64,000 nt of DNA, taken from Pseudomonas sp. PD9R (GTDB lineage Bacteria > Pseudomonadota > Gammaproteobacteria > Pseudomonadales > Pseudomonadaceae). Positions 41,984 to 50,102 of this stretch are shown piece by piece. The notes below the pieces were generated by a model. The model ran no database searches, was not told where the DNA came from, and worked only from the letters and a program-made list of their open reading frames with translations. The position numbers and the translations under genes were made by a program. The stretch lies in the NCBI RefSeq assembly GCF_019200975.1, contig NZ_JAHTMR010000023.1, positions 1-64,000 of the forward strand, given 5' to 3'. The first letter of the stretch is position 1. Every line of letters begins with the position of its first letter.

Positions 41984-42688
41984 ATGAAACCGATTCAGCT
42001 GCCCCTAGGTGTGCGTCTGCGTGATGACGCCACCTTTATCAACTACTACCCAGGCGCCAATGCCGCTGCACTCGGCTATGTCGAGCGGCTATGCGAAGCC
42101 GACGCCGGCTGGACCGAAAGCCTCATTTATCTGTGGGGCAAGGATGGGGTAGGGCGTACGCACCTGTTACAGGCGGCTTGCTTGCGCTTCGAACAGATGG
42201 GTGAGCCGGCGGTGTACTTGCCGTTGGCAGAACTGCTGGACCGTGGTATCGGAATTCTCGACAACCTCGAACAGTACGAGTTGGTCTGCCTGGATGATTT
42301 GCAGGCGGTTGCCGGCAAGGCTGATTGGGAAGAGGCGCTGTTCCATCTGTTCAACCGCCTGCGGGACAGTGGTCGACGTTTGCTGATTGCCGCGTCAACC
42401 TCGCCGCGTGAATTGCCGGTGAAGCTGGCGGACCTCAAATCCCGCCTGACCCTGGCGCTGATTTTTCAGATGCGCCCGCTCTCCGACGAAGACAAATTGC
42501 GAGCGCTGCAGCTGCGCGCATCCCGTCGTGGCCTGCACCTGACCGACGAAGTCGGGCATTTTATTTTGACTCGCGGCACCCGCAGCATGAGCGCGCTTTT
42601 CGAACTGCTTGAGCGTCTCGATCAGGCCTCTCTGCAAGCTCAGCGCAAGTTGACGATCCCTTTCCTGAAAGAAACGCTGGGCTGGTAA
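41984..42688 (+). CDS. hda: DnaA-related regulator Hda
   Basis: 234 residues. Hda binds the DNA clamp and stimulates ATP hydrolysis by DnaA, which prevents re-initiation. The N-terminal clamp-binding motif is QLPLGV (residues 5-10). The AAA+ domain shows a Walker A-like GKDGVGRTH (about 51-59), with Arg in place of Lys as in other Hda proteins, a Walker B-like LVCLDDLQAV (about 98) and SASTSP sensor 1. There is no DnaA-type DNA-binding domain IV, as expected. It is followed by a terminator. Confidence 0.95.
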   Translation: MKPIQLPLGVRLRDDATFINYYPGANAAALGYVERLCEADAGWTESLIYLWGKDGVGRTHLLQAACLRFEQMGEPAVYLPLAELLDRGIGILDNLEQYELVCLDDLQAVAGKADWEEALFHLFNRLRDSGRRLLIAASTSPRELPVKLADLKSRLTLALIFQMRPLSDEDKLRALQLRASRRGLHLTDEVGHFILTRGTRSMSALFELLERLDQASLQAQRKLTIPFLKETLGW

Positions 42689-42702
42689 TAAAAACCTGTC
42701 TT

Positions 42703-42727
42703 AAAGCCCCGCCCTACGGGCTTTTGG
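42703..42727 (+). terminator. Intrinsic terminator of hda
   Basis: AAAGCCC / GGGCTTT stem with a CGCCCTAC loop, then TTGG. Confidence 0.8.
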
Positions 42728-42915
42728 CATATTTCAGGCGCCAGAAAATCCGCTTTTCTAAAGGCTAAAGAAAGCGCAATGCTCTAAATGGGGCTTAAGC
42801 GCTTAGATGTTAACGAGAAACCGATAAGTCACAAAAAGTTCGATTGAATTTGCAAATGAGGTTGATAGCGGGCATAGTCTCGGCTTCTTTACAACTATCA
42901 GCCACGGTCGTGCCC

Positions 42916-43563
42916 ATGCTAAAGCGCTTCGCACCCCTCGTGCCTCTCGCACTCGTCACCCTGTTGTTCGGTTGCGCTGCTCACTCTCCAGTGTCCCAGC
43001 AAGCACAACAGCAGGTTCAAAATTCTGCCACCGCCCAATCTTCCGCTCGTTATCAGGAAGCTCTTTACCAGGACGAAGTGGCTACGGAAAAAGAACTGGC
43101 AGACTTCGCCGACGGCAAGTCTTACAAGCTTCCTGTTCTTGCCGACAGCATCCTCGAACGCGGCATGTCCCTGATCGGCACCCGTTACCGTTTCGGCGGT
43201 ACTTCTGAAGCCGGTTTCGATTGCAGTGGCTTCATCGGTTATCTGTTCCGCGAAGAAGCCGGCATGAACTTGCCGCGCTCCACCCGCGAAATGATCAACG
43301 TGGACGCACCACTGGTCTCGCGCAGTAAGCTGCAACCCGGCGACCTGCTGTTTTTCGCTACCAATGGTCGTCGCGGTCGCGTCAGTCACGCCGGGATCTA
43401 CCTGGGTGACAACCAGTTCATCCATTCCAGCAGCCGCAAAAGCGGTGGTGTACGGATCGATAACCTGGGTGACAGCTACTGGAGCAAAACCTTCATCGAA
43501 GCCAAGCGCGCACTCGCGATGGCACCCGCTGCGACCCCGTCAATCGTCACAGCACGCAAATAA
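42916..43563 (+). CDS. NlpC/P60 (C40) lipoprotein, first of two
   Basis: 215 residues. A signal peptide with lipobox LLFGC (Cys20) is followed by a variable stretch and an NlpC/P60 domain (about 80-205). The cysteine-peptidase triad is readable: Cys in GFDCSGFIGYLF (about 110), His in VSHAGIYLG (about 163) and a polar third residue near FIHSSS. These enzymes cut peptide stems of peptidoglycan, probably from the outer-membrane inner face. I start at ATG 42916; in-frame codons upstream (to 42844) would bury the lipobox about 44 residues in. A terminator lies 82 bp after the stop. Confidence 0.9.
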   Translation: MLKRFAPLVPLALVTLLFGCAAHSPVSQQAQQQVQNSATAQSSARYQEALYQDEVATEKELADFADGKSYKLPVLADSILERGMSLIGTRYRFGGTSEAGFDCSGFIGYLFREEAGMNLPRSTREMINVDAPLVSRSKLQPGDLLFFATNGRRGRVSHAGIYLGDNQFIHSSSRKSGGVRIDNLGDSYWSKTFIEAKRALAMAPAATPSIVTARK

Positions 43564-43644
43564 GCAGACATTTTGTAAGGTGAACTTAAAGTCTTACTTG
43601 AAGTTTGCTGTGTAGCAGCTAGAATTCTGATCTATTAATGATGG

Positions 43645-43681
43645 CAAACCGCCTGCGTCACGCGCAGGCGGTTTTCTTTTC
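43645..43681 (+). terminator. Intrinsic terminator between the two C40 lipoprotein genes
   Basis: AAACCGCCTGCG / CGCAGGCGGTTT, a perfect 12-bp stem with a TCACG loop, followed by a T-rich tail. Confidence 0.92.
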
Positions 43682-43729
43682 TGCGCTTCCAGCAGAAAAA
43701 AGCCGCAGCCAGATCAGGATGTTCTGCTT

Positions 43730-44266
43730 ATGTCGACGTCGGCCCGCCTCACAATCATGTTCTTCGCAGCGCTGCTCAGCGCCTGCGCCAGTCGCACACC
43801 GCCCCCGGCGCCGGTGGTTCGCGCCCCCATCGTTTTCGGTTCGTCCCAAGCTTTTTCGCCTGAAGCGGAAGACGTGCTGTTTCGCGCGTTGGGCCTGGTA
43901 GGCACACCGTATCGCTGGGGCGGCAACACACCGGATTCCGGATTTGATTGCAGCGGCCTGATCGGCTACGTGTACCGTGATGTCGCGGGCATTTCCCTGC
44001 CACGCACCACGCGCGAGATGATCACCATGCAAGCTGCCAATGTCGGCAAGGAAGGCCTGCAGACCGGTGATCTGATCTTCTTCGCCACCAATGGCGGTTC
44101 TCAGGTCAGTCATGCGGGCATCTACGTGGGTGAAGGCCGCTTCGTCCATGCGCCGGCGACCGGTGGCACGGTGAAGCTCGATAGCTTGTCCAAGGCGTAT
44201 TGGCAGAAAGCCTATCTGAGCGCCAAGCGTGTCCTGCAGCCGGAGCACCTGGCGCGCAACCCGTAA
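43730..44266 (+). CDS. NlpC/P60 (C40) lipoprotein, second of two
   Basis: 178 residues, shorter than its neighbour. The signal peptide ends in lipobox LLSAC (Cys19), then a Pro-rich spacer (about 22-35) and the NlpC/P60 domain (about 45-170) with Cys in GFDCSGLIGYVY (about 83) and His in VSHAGIYVG (about 133). The domain is clearly paralogous to the previous gene but has its own promoter region, because a terminator separates them. It probably also trims peptidoglycan. It is followed after 18 bp by the O-methyltransferase gene. Confidence 0.92.
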   Translation: MSTSARLTIMFFAALLSACASRTPPPAPVVRAPIVFGSSQAFSPEAEDVLFRALGLVGTPYRWGGNTPDSGFDCSGLIGYVYRDVAGISLPRTTREMITMQAANVGKEGLQTGDLIFFATNGGSQVSHAGIYVGEGRFVHAPATGGTVKLDSLSKAYWQKAYLSAKRVLQPEHLARNP

Positions 44267-44284
44267 CAGCCAGAGGTTGTTGTC

Positions 44285-44947
44285 ATGACCGCTCGCACGC
44301 TCAACCTCGACGATTCGCTCTATCACTACCTGCTCGACGTTTCCCTGCGCGAAACGCCGTTGCTCAAGCGCTTGCGTGACGAAACCCAGGCGTTGCCCAT
44401 GGCGCGCTGGCAGGTGGCGCCGGAGCAGGGGCAGTTTCTTGCGCTGCTGGTGAAGCTCACTGGTGCCAGACGTCTGCTGGAAGTCGGCACCTACACCGGC
44501 TACAGCGCCTTGTGCATGGCGGCGGCATTGCCGGATGACGGTTCATTAATCTGCTGTGACATTCCCGGCGACTACAACGCCACCGCACGCCGTTACTGGC
44601 AGGAGGCCGGTCTGGCCGGACGAATCGATTTGCGCCTCGCACCTGCGCTGGACACTCTCGGGGAACTGGAGCGGCAGAAGCAGGGCGGGCAGTTCGATTT
44701 GGTATTCATCGATGCCGACAAAGCTAACTATCCGACTTACCTTGAGCACGCGCTGCGGTTGTTGCGGGTTGGTGGGCTGGCGGTGTTCGATAACACGCTA
44801 TGGAGCGGACGGGTACTGGAAGACAATCCCGAAAGTGCAGATACCCGAGCGATCCAGGCACTCAATCGCGCCTTGAAGGATGACGCTCGGGTAGATCTGT
44901 CGCTGTTGCCGTTGGGGGATGGCCTGACCCTTTGCCGTAAAAAGTAG
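44285..44947 (+). CDS. Class I SAM-dependent O-methyltransferase
   Basis: 220 residues, one methyltransferase_3 domain like caffeoyl-CoA and catechol O-methyltransferases. SAM binding: LLEVGTYTGYSALCMA (about 64-79) and the acidic CCDIPGDYN loop (about 95). Metal and catalytic region: LVFIDADKANYPTY (about 140-153) and DNTLWSGRV (about 172). The acceptor is unknown. AGAGG before the ATG. The gene is followed by a REPIN in place of a terminator. Confidence 0.9.
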   Translation: MTARTLNLDDSLYHYLLDVSLRETPLLKRLRDETQALPMARWQVAPEQGQFLALLVKLTGARRLLEVGTYTGYSALCMAAALPDDGSLICCDIPGDYNATARRYWQEAGLAGRIDLRLAPALDTLGELERQKQGGQFDLVFIDADKANYPTYLEHALRLLRVGGLAVFDNTLWSGRVLEDNPESADTRAIQALNRALKDDARVDLSLLPLGDGLTLCRKK

Positions 44948-44959
44948 GCGTTGGTTGGA

Positions 44960-45018
44960 AAAAGATCGCAGCCTGCGGCAGCTCCTACATGAGCTGCCGC
45001 AGGCTGTGATCTTTTTGA
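44960..45018. repeat. REPIN, GATCGCAGCCTGCGG family, minimal loop
   Basis: AAAGATCGCAGCCTGCGGCAG and its complement meet around a very short CTCCTACATGAG centre (one mismatch, GTGATC). The element lies between convergent genes and ends only 3 bp before the sorbosone-dehydrogenase-like stop. Confidence 0.9.
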
Positions 45019-45021
45019 CCT

Positions 45022-46335
45022 TTATTTAACCGCCGACACCCGCCATACCTTGTTCCCCACATCATCCGCCACCAGCAAATCACCCTGCTGGTCAATCACC
45101 ACGCCCACCGGCCGGCCCATGGCTTTTTCCTCGTCATTGAGAAAACCGGTAAGCACATCCACCGGTTGCCCGGTCGGTTTGCCGGCATTGAACGGTACGA
45201 AAATCACCTTGTAGCCGCTGTGCGGCTTGCGGTTCCACGAGCCATGCTGGCCGATGAATGCGCCCTCCTTGAACTGCGCCGGGAGTGTATTGCCTTCGGC
45301 AAACGCCAGGCCCAGTGAGGCGGTGTGTGGGCCGACCGCATAATCCGGCGCGATGGCCTTGGCCACCAGGTCCGGGTTTTGCGGCTCGACGCGAATATCG
45401 ACATGCTGGCCGTAATAGCTGAATGGCCAGCCGTAGAACGCACCGTCCTTGACCGAGGTGATGTAGTCCGGCACCAGGTCGCTGCCGATTTCATCCCGCT
45501 CGTTGACGGCAGTCCACAGCGCGCCGCTCTGCGGTTCCCAGGCCATACCGTTAGGATTGCGCAAGCCCGAGGCGAAGATCCGGTGATTGCCGGTGGCGCG
45601 GTCCACTTCCCAGATCGCCGCACGACCTTCTTCCTTGTCCAGGCCGTTTTCACCGACGTTACTGTTCGAGCCCACCGTGACGTACAACTTGCTCCCGTCC
45701 TTGCTGGCGATGACGTTTTTGGTCCAGTGGTGATTCAGCGTCCCGCCCGGCAAGTCCGCCACTTTGATCGGCTGCGACTTGATCGCCGTGTCGCCGGTTT
45801 CATAGTGGAAACGCAGCAGGCGATCGGTGTCGGCCACGTACAGATCATTGCCAACCAGGGTCATGCCGAAAGGCGAGTTGAGATTTTCCAGAAATACCGT
45901 GCGGGTTTCCGCGATGCCGTCGTGATCCTTGTCTCGCAGCAGGGTGATGCGGTTCGGGCTCGGTACAGCGGCACCGGCACGGCCCATGACTTTTTTCATG
46001 ACCCAGCCCTTGATGCCTTTGCCGTCATCAGGCTTGGGTGGCGCGTTGGTTTCGGCGACCAGTACATCGCCATTGGGTAGCACATAAAGCCAGCGTGGAT
46101 GATCGAGACCCTCGGCAAACGCCGCGACCTGGGTGCCGTCAGCGGCGACGGGTTTGGCACCGTCCGGCCAGCCAATCGCCGGTGCGATGTTCACCGTCGG
46201 CATCAGCGTCTTGTTCGGCTCTGGCAGTTTGGGGGACGGGCCGGTGCCGTCGGAGACTTGCAGGCTGGAGGTTTCACCGCATGCGGCGAGCCCTCCGGCG
46301 AGCGCGATAACGAAAACGATCGGAGTCGTGCGCAT
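45022..46335 (-). CDS. Sorbosone/glucose dehydrogenase-like PQQ-type beta-propeller lipoprotein
   Basis: 437 residues. The signal peptide ends with lipobox GGLAAC (Cys19), so the protein is probably anchored in the envelope. The rest is a six-bladed beta-propeller of the soluble aldose/L-sorbosone dehydrogenase family: LDHPRWLYVLPNGDVLVAET (about 77-96), LNSPFGMTLVGNDLYVADT (about 152-170), NHHWTKNVI (about 201, the conserved His of the PQQ site), FASGLRNPNGMAWEP (about 253) and FIGQHGSWNRKPHSGYKV (about 362). PQQ is the expected cofactor; the sugar substrate is unknown. Monocistronic. Confidence 0.9.
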   Translation of the reverse strand: MRTTPIVFVIALAGGLAACGETSSLQVSDGTGPSPKLPEPNKTLMPTVNIAPAIGWPDGAKPVAADGTQVAAFAEGLDHPRWLYVLPNGDVLVAETNAPPKPDDGKGIKGWVMKKVMGRAGAAVPSPNRITLLRDKDHDGIAETRTVFLENLNSPFGMTLVGNDLYVADTDRLLRFHYETGDTAIKSQPIKVADLPGGTLNHHWTKNVIASKDGSKLYVTVGSNSNVGENGLDKEEGRAAIWEVDRATGNHRIFASGLRNPNGMAWEPQSGALWTAVNERDEIGSDLVPDYITSVKDGAFYGWPFSYYGQHVDIRVEPQNPDLVAKAIAPDYAVGPHTASLGLAFAEGNTLPAQFKEGAFIGQHGSWNRKPHSGYKVIFVPFNAGKPTGQPVDVLTGFLNDEEKAMGRPVGVVIDQQGDLLVADDVGNKVWRVSAVK

Positions 46336-46403
46336 TGCTGAGCTTCCCTATGAATGCCGTGTATCTACCATAGAGAAGTCAGGAGGTTCGATGGTTCAAC
46401 CCT

Positions 46404-46988
46404 TCAACCTCGAGCTTCCTTGAACAGCACGGCAATACCGGGGTGATAATTGCCACCTTCGTTGCGCAACTTGCGATAGGCGTAGGGGAAATACCAGGCC
46501 ACGGCGCAGGTGTGTTCCTTTTGCAGATCGTCGACCATGTCCTGCAGTTCTTCTGGAGTTGCCCCGTGTTGTGCCTTTTGCGGAGACACGAACAGGCAGC
46601 CAAGTTTCAGGTCGCTGACGTAACTGATTTGTTTTGCATCGCTGGTGATATCGAGCAGGGCCTGGGTAAGGTGCAGGCTGTTCACCCGTGGCCAGCGCTG
46701 TGTGGCCTGAATCCAGGCGCGTTGTTCGGGGGTGGCGATAAATAGATCGGCGCGGCCGTTGCGTTCGCCTTCTTCGATTTGTTTACGGGTGGGCGACTGT
46801 TGCAGGGTGACCATCTCGGCCATCCACGCGGCGGCGGAAAGCAGGCCGAGATTGGCTTTTTCATCGAGCCAGTAGGGCGTCTCGTTATCGCCGCGCACGG
46901 CGTTGTAGCGGTCGATACAGTCAAACCAGCGTTCCAGCGCCGGTCGCAGGAATTCCAGCTTCGGATTGCTGATGATCATGCCTTGCAT
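46404..46988 (-). CDS. Unrecognised soluble protein
   Basis: 194 residues, no signal peptide or membrane helix. I do not recognise a family. Features: an N-terminal acidic/aromatic helix (LEFLRPALERWFDCIDRYNAV), a GLLSAAAWMAEMVTLQQ helix, a KQIEEGERNGRADLFI stretch and a C-terminal beta-rich part (GCLFVSPQKAQHG, then CAVAWYFPYAY). The alternation of helices and Trp/Tyr-rich strands looks like a real folded protein, and the base use matches its neighbours. AGGGTGAG lies before ATG 46988. It is upstream of, and divergent from, the cobalamin riboswitch, but nothing links it to cobalamin. Confidence 0.75.
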   Translation of the reverse strand: MQGMIISNPKLEFLRPALERWFDCIDRYNAVRGDNETPYWLDEKANLGLLSAAAWMAEMVTLQQSPTRKQIEEGERNGRADLFIATPEQRAWIQATQRWPRVNSLHLTQALLDITSDAKQISYVSDLKLGCLFVSPQKAQHGATPEELQDMVDDLQKEHTCAVAWYFPYAYRKLRNEGGNYHPGIAVLFKEARG

Positions 46989-47154
46989 GGGGCTCACCCT
47001 TGTTATTGTGTTGTGAGGTTGTGGCTCTTTGATATCACTGCTGAGAGTGTGGCACAAGATTGACGTCAGCTTTTTGATCGGCGGTAGTTATTCGCTGACG
47101 CACCCCGTCTTCAATTGACGCTCCACCCCCAACCCTCTAACCTTCGCGGCTTGT

Positions 47155-47358
47155 TTCAGGTGCTCTGTGGCTTGGGTCGACAGAGTGAAACAGGGAAGCC
47201 GGTGAGCGGTCGCTTTGATGCCTGAAGCCCCGCGATCCCGGCGCTGCCCCCGCAACGGTAAATGAGTGAAGATTGCGCCTTGGCCACTGTGTCGCGAGAT
47301 ATGGGAAGGCGCGCAATCGGGCCTGCGCCGCTCATGAGTCCGGAGACCGGCCTGATCC
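47155..47358 (+). promoter_or_regulatory. Cobalamin (AdoCbl) riboswitch of the cob operon
   Basis: All conserved parts are in order: the P2/P3 entry TTTCAGGTGC (47154-47163), AGGGAAGCCGGTGAG (47192-47206), GCTGCCCCCGCAACGGTAA (47243-47261), GCCACTG (47283-47289), GGGAAGGC (47303-47310) and the B12 box AGTCCGGAGACCGGCC (47337-47352). It begins about 300 bp before cobO. Ligand binding should reduce expression when cobalamin is abundant. A weak promoter-like TTGACG-17-TAACCT lies at 47115-47143. Confidence 0.95.
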
Positions 47359-47450
47359 ATCCAAGCGGCATCACGGTGGGCGATGCCAGGCTTCTTGCCG
47401 TCTTTTCTTGTGCCTGCCCGCCGTTATCCAGCCTCAACGGAGAGCTCCCC

Positions 47451-48062
47451 ATGACTGATACCCCTGATCGTGACGAACGTCATCTGGCGCGCATGCTGCG
47501 CAAAAAAGCCGTGATCGACGAACGCATCGCCAATTCCCCGAATGAGTGCGGCCTGCTGCTGGTGCTGACTGGCAACGGCAAAGGCAAGAGCAGCTCGGCA
47601 TTCGGCATGCTCGCGCGGTCGATGGGCCACGGCATGCAGTGCGGCGTGGTGCAATTTATCAAGGGCCGCAACAGCACCGGTGAAGAGTTGTTTTTCCGGC
47701 GCTTTCCCGAGCAGGTGCGTTTTCATGTGATGGGCGAGGGCTTCACCTGGGAAACCCAGGATCGCCAGCGTGACATCGCTGCCGCCGAAGCGGCGTGGGC
47801 GGTGTCGCAGCAATTATTGCGCGACCCTTCCATCGGCCTCGTAGTGCTGGATGAATTGAACATCGCCCTCAAGCACGGCTACCTCGATCTCGATCAGGTG
47901 CTCAGCGATTTGCAGGCGCGTCCGCCGATGCAGCATGTGGTGGTCACCGGTCGTGGTGCCAAGCCGGAGATGATCGAGCTGGCCGACACTGTCACCGAAA
48001 TGGGCATGATCAAGCACGCCTTTCAGGCCGGTATCAAAGCGCAAAAAGGCGTCGAGCTGTGA
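47451..48062 (+). CDS. cobO: Cob(I)yrinic acid a,c-diamide adenosyltransferase
   Basis: 203 residues of the CobA/CobO/BtuR type. It transfers the adenosyl group from ATP to Co(I) corrinoids. The P-loop variant TGNGKGKSSSAFG (about 40-52) and VLDELNIALKHGYLD (about 128-142) are diagnostic. ATG 47451 is right for MTDTPDRDERH; the leader holds the cobalamin riboswitch. It is the first gene of a run of ten genes of the late cobalamin pathway, mostly with overlapping stops and starts. Confidence 0.97.
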   Translation: MTDTPDRDERHLARMLRKKAVIDERIANSPNECGLLLVLTGNGKGKSSSAFGMLARSMGHGMQCGVVQFIKGRNSTGEELFFRRFPEQVRFHVMGEGFTWETQDRQRDIAAAEAAWAVSQQLLRDPSIGLVVLDELNIALKHGYLDLDQVLSDLQARPPMQHVVVTGRGAKPEMIELADTVTEMGMIKHAFQAGIKAQKGVEL

Positions 48063-48072
48063 AAACTACATT

Positions 48073-49455
48073 ATGAAAAACAGTCGTCACTGCCCGGCGG
48101 TACTGATTGCCGCGCCGGCCTCCGGTCAGGGCAAGACCACCGTCACTGCCGCGCTGGCCCGTTTGCATCGCAATCAAGGGCGCAAGGTTCGCGTGTTCAA
48201 ATGCGGCCCGGACTTTCTCGACCCGATGATTCTCGAGCGTGCCAGCGGTGCGCCGGTGTATCAGCTGGACATGTGGATGGTCGGCGAGCAGGAAAGTCGT
48301 CGACTGTTGTGGGAAGCCGCCGGTGAAGCCGACCTGATTCTGATCGAAGGCGTCATGGGGCTGTTCGACGGCACGCCGTCCAGCGCGGACCTGGCCCGGC
48401 ATTTTGGCGTGCCGGTGCTTGGCGTGATCGACGGCACCGCCATGGCCCAGACGTTTGGCGCATTGGCCTTGGGGCTGGCGCGCTATCAGCCCGACTTGCC
48501 ATTTGCCGGTGTCCTGGCCAACCGCGTCGGCACCCTGCGTCACGCGCAATTGCTTGAAGGCAGCCTCACTGAAGGCCTGCGCTGGTACGGTGCCTTGTCC
48601 CGGGAAACCGGGATAGAGTTGCCAAGTCGCCATCTCGGTCTGGTGCAGGCCAGTGAGTTGAACGACCTCGACGTGCGCCTCGACGCGGCGGCCGAAGCCT
48701 TGGCCAGCAGTTGCGAAGTCGCGCTGCCGCCAGCCGTGGAATTCGCCGCGCCCGATGTTACTACCGCCGAACCATTGCTGGCCGGTGTGCGTATTGCCGT
48801 GGCCCGTGACGAAGCGTTTGCTTTTACCTATGGCGCGAGCCTGGATTTGCTGCGGGCCATGGGCGCCGAGTTGTCGTTCTTCTCGCCGATCCGCGACACC
48901 GTTTTACCAGAGGCAGACAGCCTCTATCTGCCGGGCGGCTACCCCGAGTTGCATCATGTCGCACTGTCGCAGAACACCTCGATGCTCAGCGCGATTCGCG
49001 CTCACCATGAGGCCGGAAAACCCTTGCTGGCCGAGTGCGGCGGCATGCTTTATTTGCTCGATTCGCTGACTGATGTCGAAGGCGTTCGGGCAGGTTTGGT
49101 CGGCTTGCTGGCGGGGGATGCGGTGATGCAAAAACGTCTCGCCGCGTTGGCGTTGCAGGCGGTTGAATTGCCGGAAGGCTCGTTGCGCGGACACACCTAT
49201 CACCATTCGTTGACCACGACCGAACTTGAGCCGATTGCCCGTGGCCTGAGCCCTAACGGCGGGCGTGGCGCGGAGGCGGTTTATCGTGAGGGGCGGATGA
49301 CGGCTTCTTATGTGCACTTTTATTTTCCGTCCAATCCGTCGGCGATTGCCGCGTTGTTCGCGCCTGACTTCCAGACCGCCATCGCGAGCGAGCTTGCTCC
49401 CACAATGGATCACCCAAACCCTGTGGGAGCGGGCTTGCCCGCGAAGAGGCCATGA
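48073..49455 (+). CDS. cobB: Cobyrinate a,c-diamide synthase with a REPIN-encoded C-terminus
   Basis: 460 residues. It amidates side chains a and c with glutamine and ATP. The N-terminal P-loop part starts APASGQGKTTVTAAL (about 14-28) and the class I glutamine amidotransferase domain has the Cys nucleophile in PLLAECGGMLYLLD (about 320). The last ~25 residues after ALFAPDFQT are encoded by a REPIN (49378-49449) and end NPVGAGLPAKRP, which is not a family C-terminus; homologues normally stop near the preceding residues. The stop overlaps bluB by 4 bp. Confidence 0.95.
   Translation: MKNSRHCPAVLIAAPASGQGKTTVTAALARLHRNQGRKVRVFKCGPDFLDPMILERASGAPVYQLDMWMVGEQESRRLLWEAAGEADLILIEGVMGLFDGTPSSADLARHFGVPVLGVIDGTAMAQTFGALALGLARYQPDLPFAGVLANRVGTLRHAQLLEGSLTEGLRWYGALSRETGIELPSRHLGLVQASELNDLDVRLDAAAEALASSCEVALPPAVEFAAPDVTTAEPLLAGVRIAVARDEAFAFTYGASLDLLRAMGAELSFFSPIRDTVLPEADSLYLPGGYPELHHVALSQNTSMLSAIRAHHEAGKPLLAECGGMLYLLDSLTDVEGVRAGLVGLLAGDAVMQKRLAALALQAVELPEGSLRGHTYHHSLTTTELEPIARGLSPNGGRGAEAVYREGRMTASYVHFYFPSNPSAIAALFAPDFQTAIASELAPTMDHPNPVGAGLPAKRP
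49378..49449. repeat. REPIN inside the cobB 3' end
   Basis: Arms CCATCGCGAGCGAGCTTGCT (49379-) and TGTGGGAGCGGGCTTGCCCG (49422-) are inverted with imperfect pairing, in the GTGGGAGC subfamily also seen at 53456-53551. The element is translated in frame as the C-terminus of CobB and provides the AAGAGG in front of bluB. Confidence 0.85.
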
Positions 49456-50102
49456 CCGACAACGCATTTTCTGAAGCCGAACGCGCAGCGGTTTACCGAG
49501 CCATCGGCGAACGCCGCGACATGCGTCACTTCAGCGGCGGCACGGTCGAGCCCGAGTTGTTGCGACGCTTGCTCGAAGCCGCGCACCAGGCACCGAGTGT
49601 CGGCCTGATGCAGCCCTGGCGCTTCATCCGCATCAGTGACCGTGGGTTGCGCGGCAAGATCCAGGGGCTGGTGGAAGAAGAACGCATCCGCACCGCCGAA
49701 GCCCTTGGCGAACGTACCGACGAATTCATGCAGCTCAAGGTCGAAGGCATCAACGATTGCGCCGAAGTGCTGGTAGCTGCGCTGATGGACGATCGCGAGC
49801 GGCATATTTTCGGCCGGCGCACCTTGCCGGAAATGGACATGGCCTCGCTGTCCTGCGCGATCCAGAACCTTTGGCTGGCATCCCGGGCCGAAGGGTTGGG
49901 CATGGGCTGGGTGTCATTGTTCGAGCCGCAAGCCCTGGCGGATTTGCTGGGGCTGCCGACCGGCGCCAAGCCATTGGCCATTTTGTGCCTGGGGCCGGTC
50001 AAGGAATTCTATCCGGCGCCGATGTTGGTTCTCGAAGGCTGGGCGCAGGCGCGTCCGCTGAGCGAATTGTTGTATGAAAATTATTGGGGAGTGCGTCCAT
50101 GA
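49452..50102 (+). CDS. bluB: 5,6-Dimethylbenzimidazole synthase
   Basis: 216 residues of the nitroreductase-like flavin fold. BluB breaks down FMNH2 with O2 to form the lower ligand DMB, so this organism can make DMB aerobically. Motifs: GERRDMRHFSGGTVEPELL (about 17-35), APSVGLMQPWRFIRI (about 47-61) and WLASRAEGLGMGWVSLFEP (about 139-157). The start overlaps the cobB stop (ATGA), and the closest ribosome site, AAGAGG, is only 2 bp from the ATG, within a REPIN end; reading probably depends on coupling to cobB. Confidence 0.95.
   Translation: MTDNAFSEAERAAVYRAIGERRDMRHFSGGTVEPELLRRLLEAAHQAPSVGLMQPWRFIRISDRGLRGKIQGLVEEERIRTAEALGERTDEFMQLKVEGINDCAEVLVAALMDDRERHIFGRRTLPEMDMASLSCAIQNLWLASRAEGLGMGWVSLFEPQALADLLGLPTGAKPLAILCLGPVKEFYPAPMLVLEGWAQARPLSELLYENYWGVRP

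Noticed and set aside
42796..42805. TAAGCGCTTA palindrome before the first C40 lipoprotein gene.
   Set aside because: Only 10 bp, a single copy and no partner site; it may be chance.
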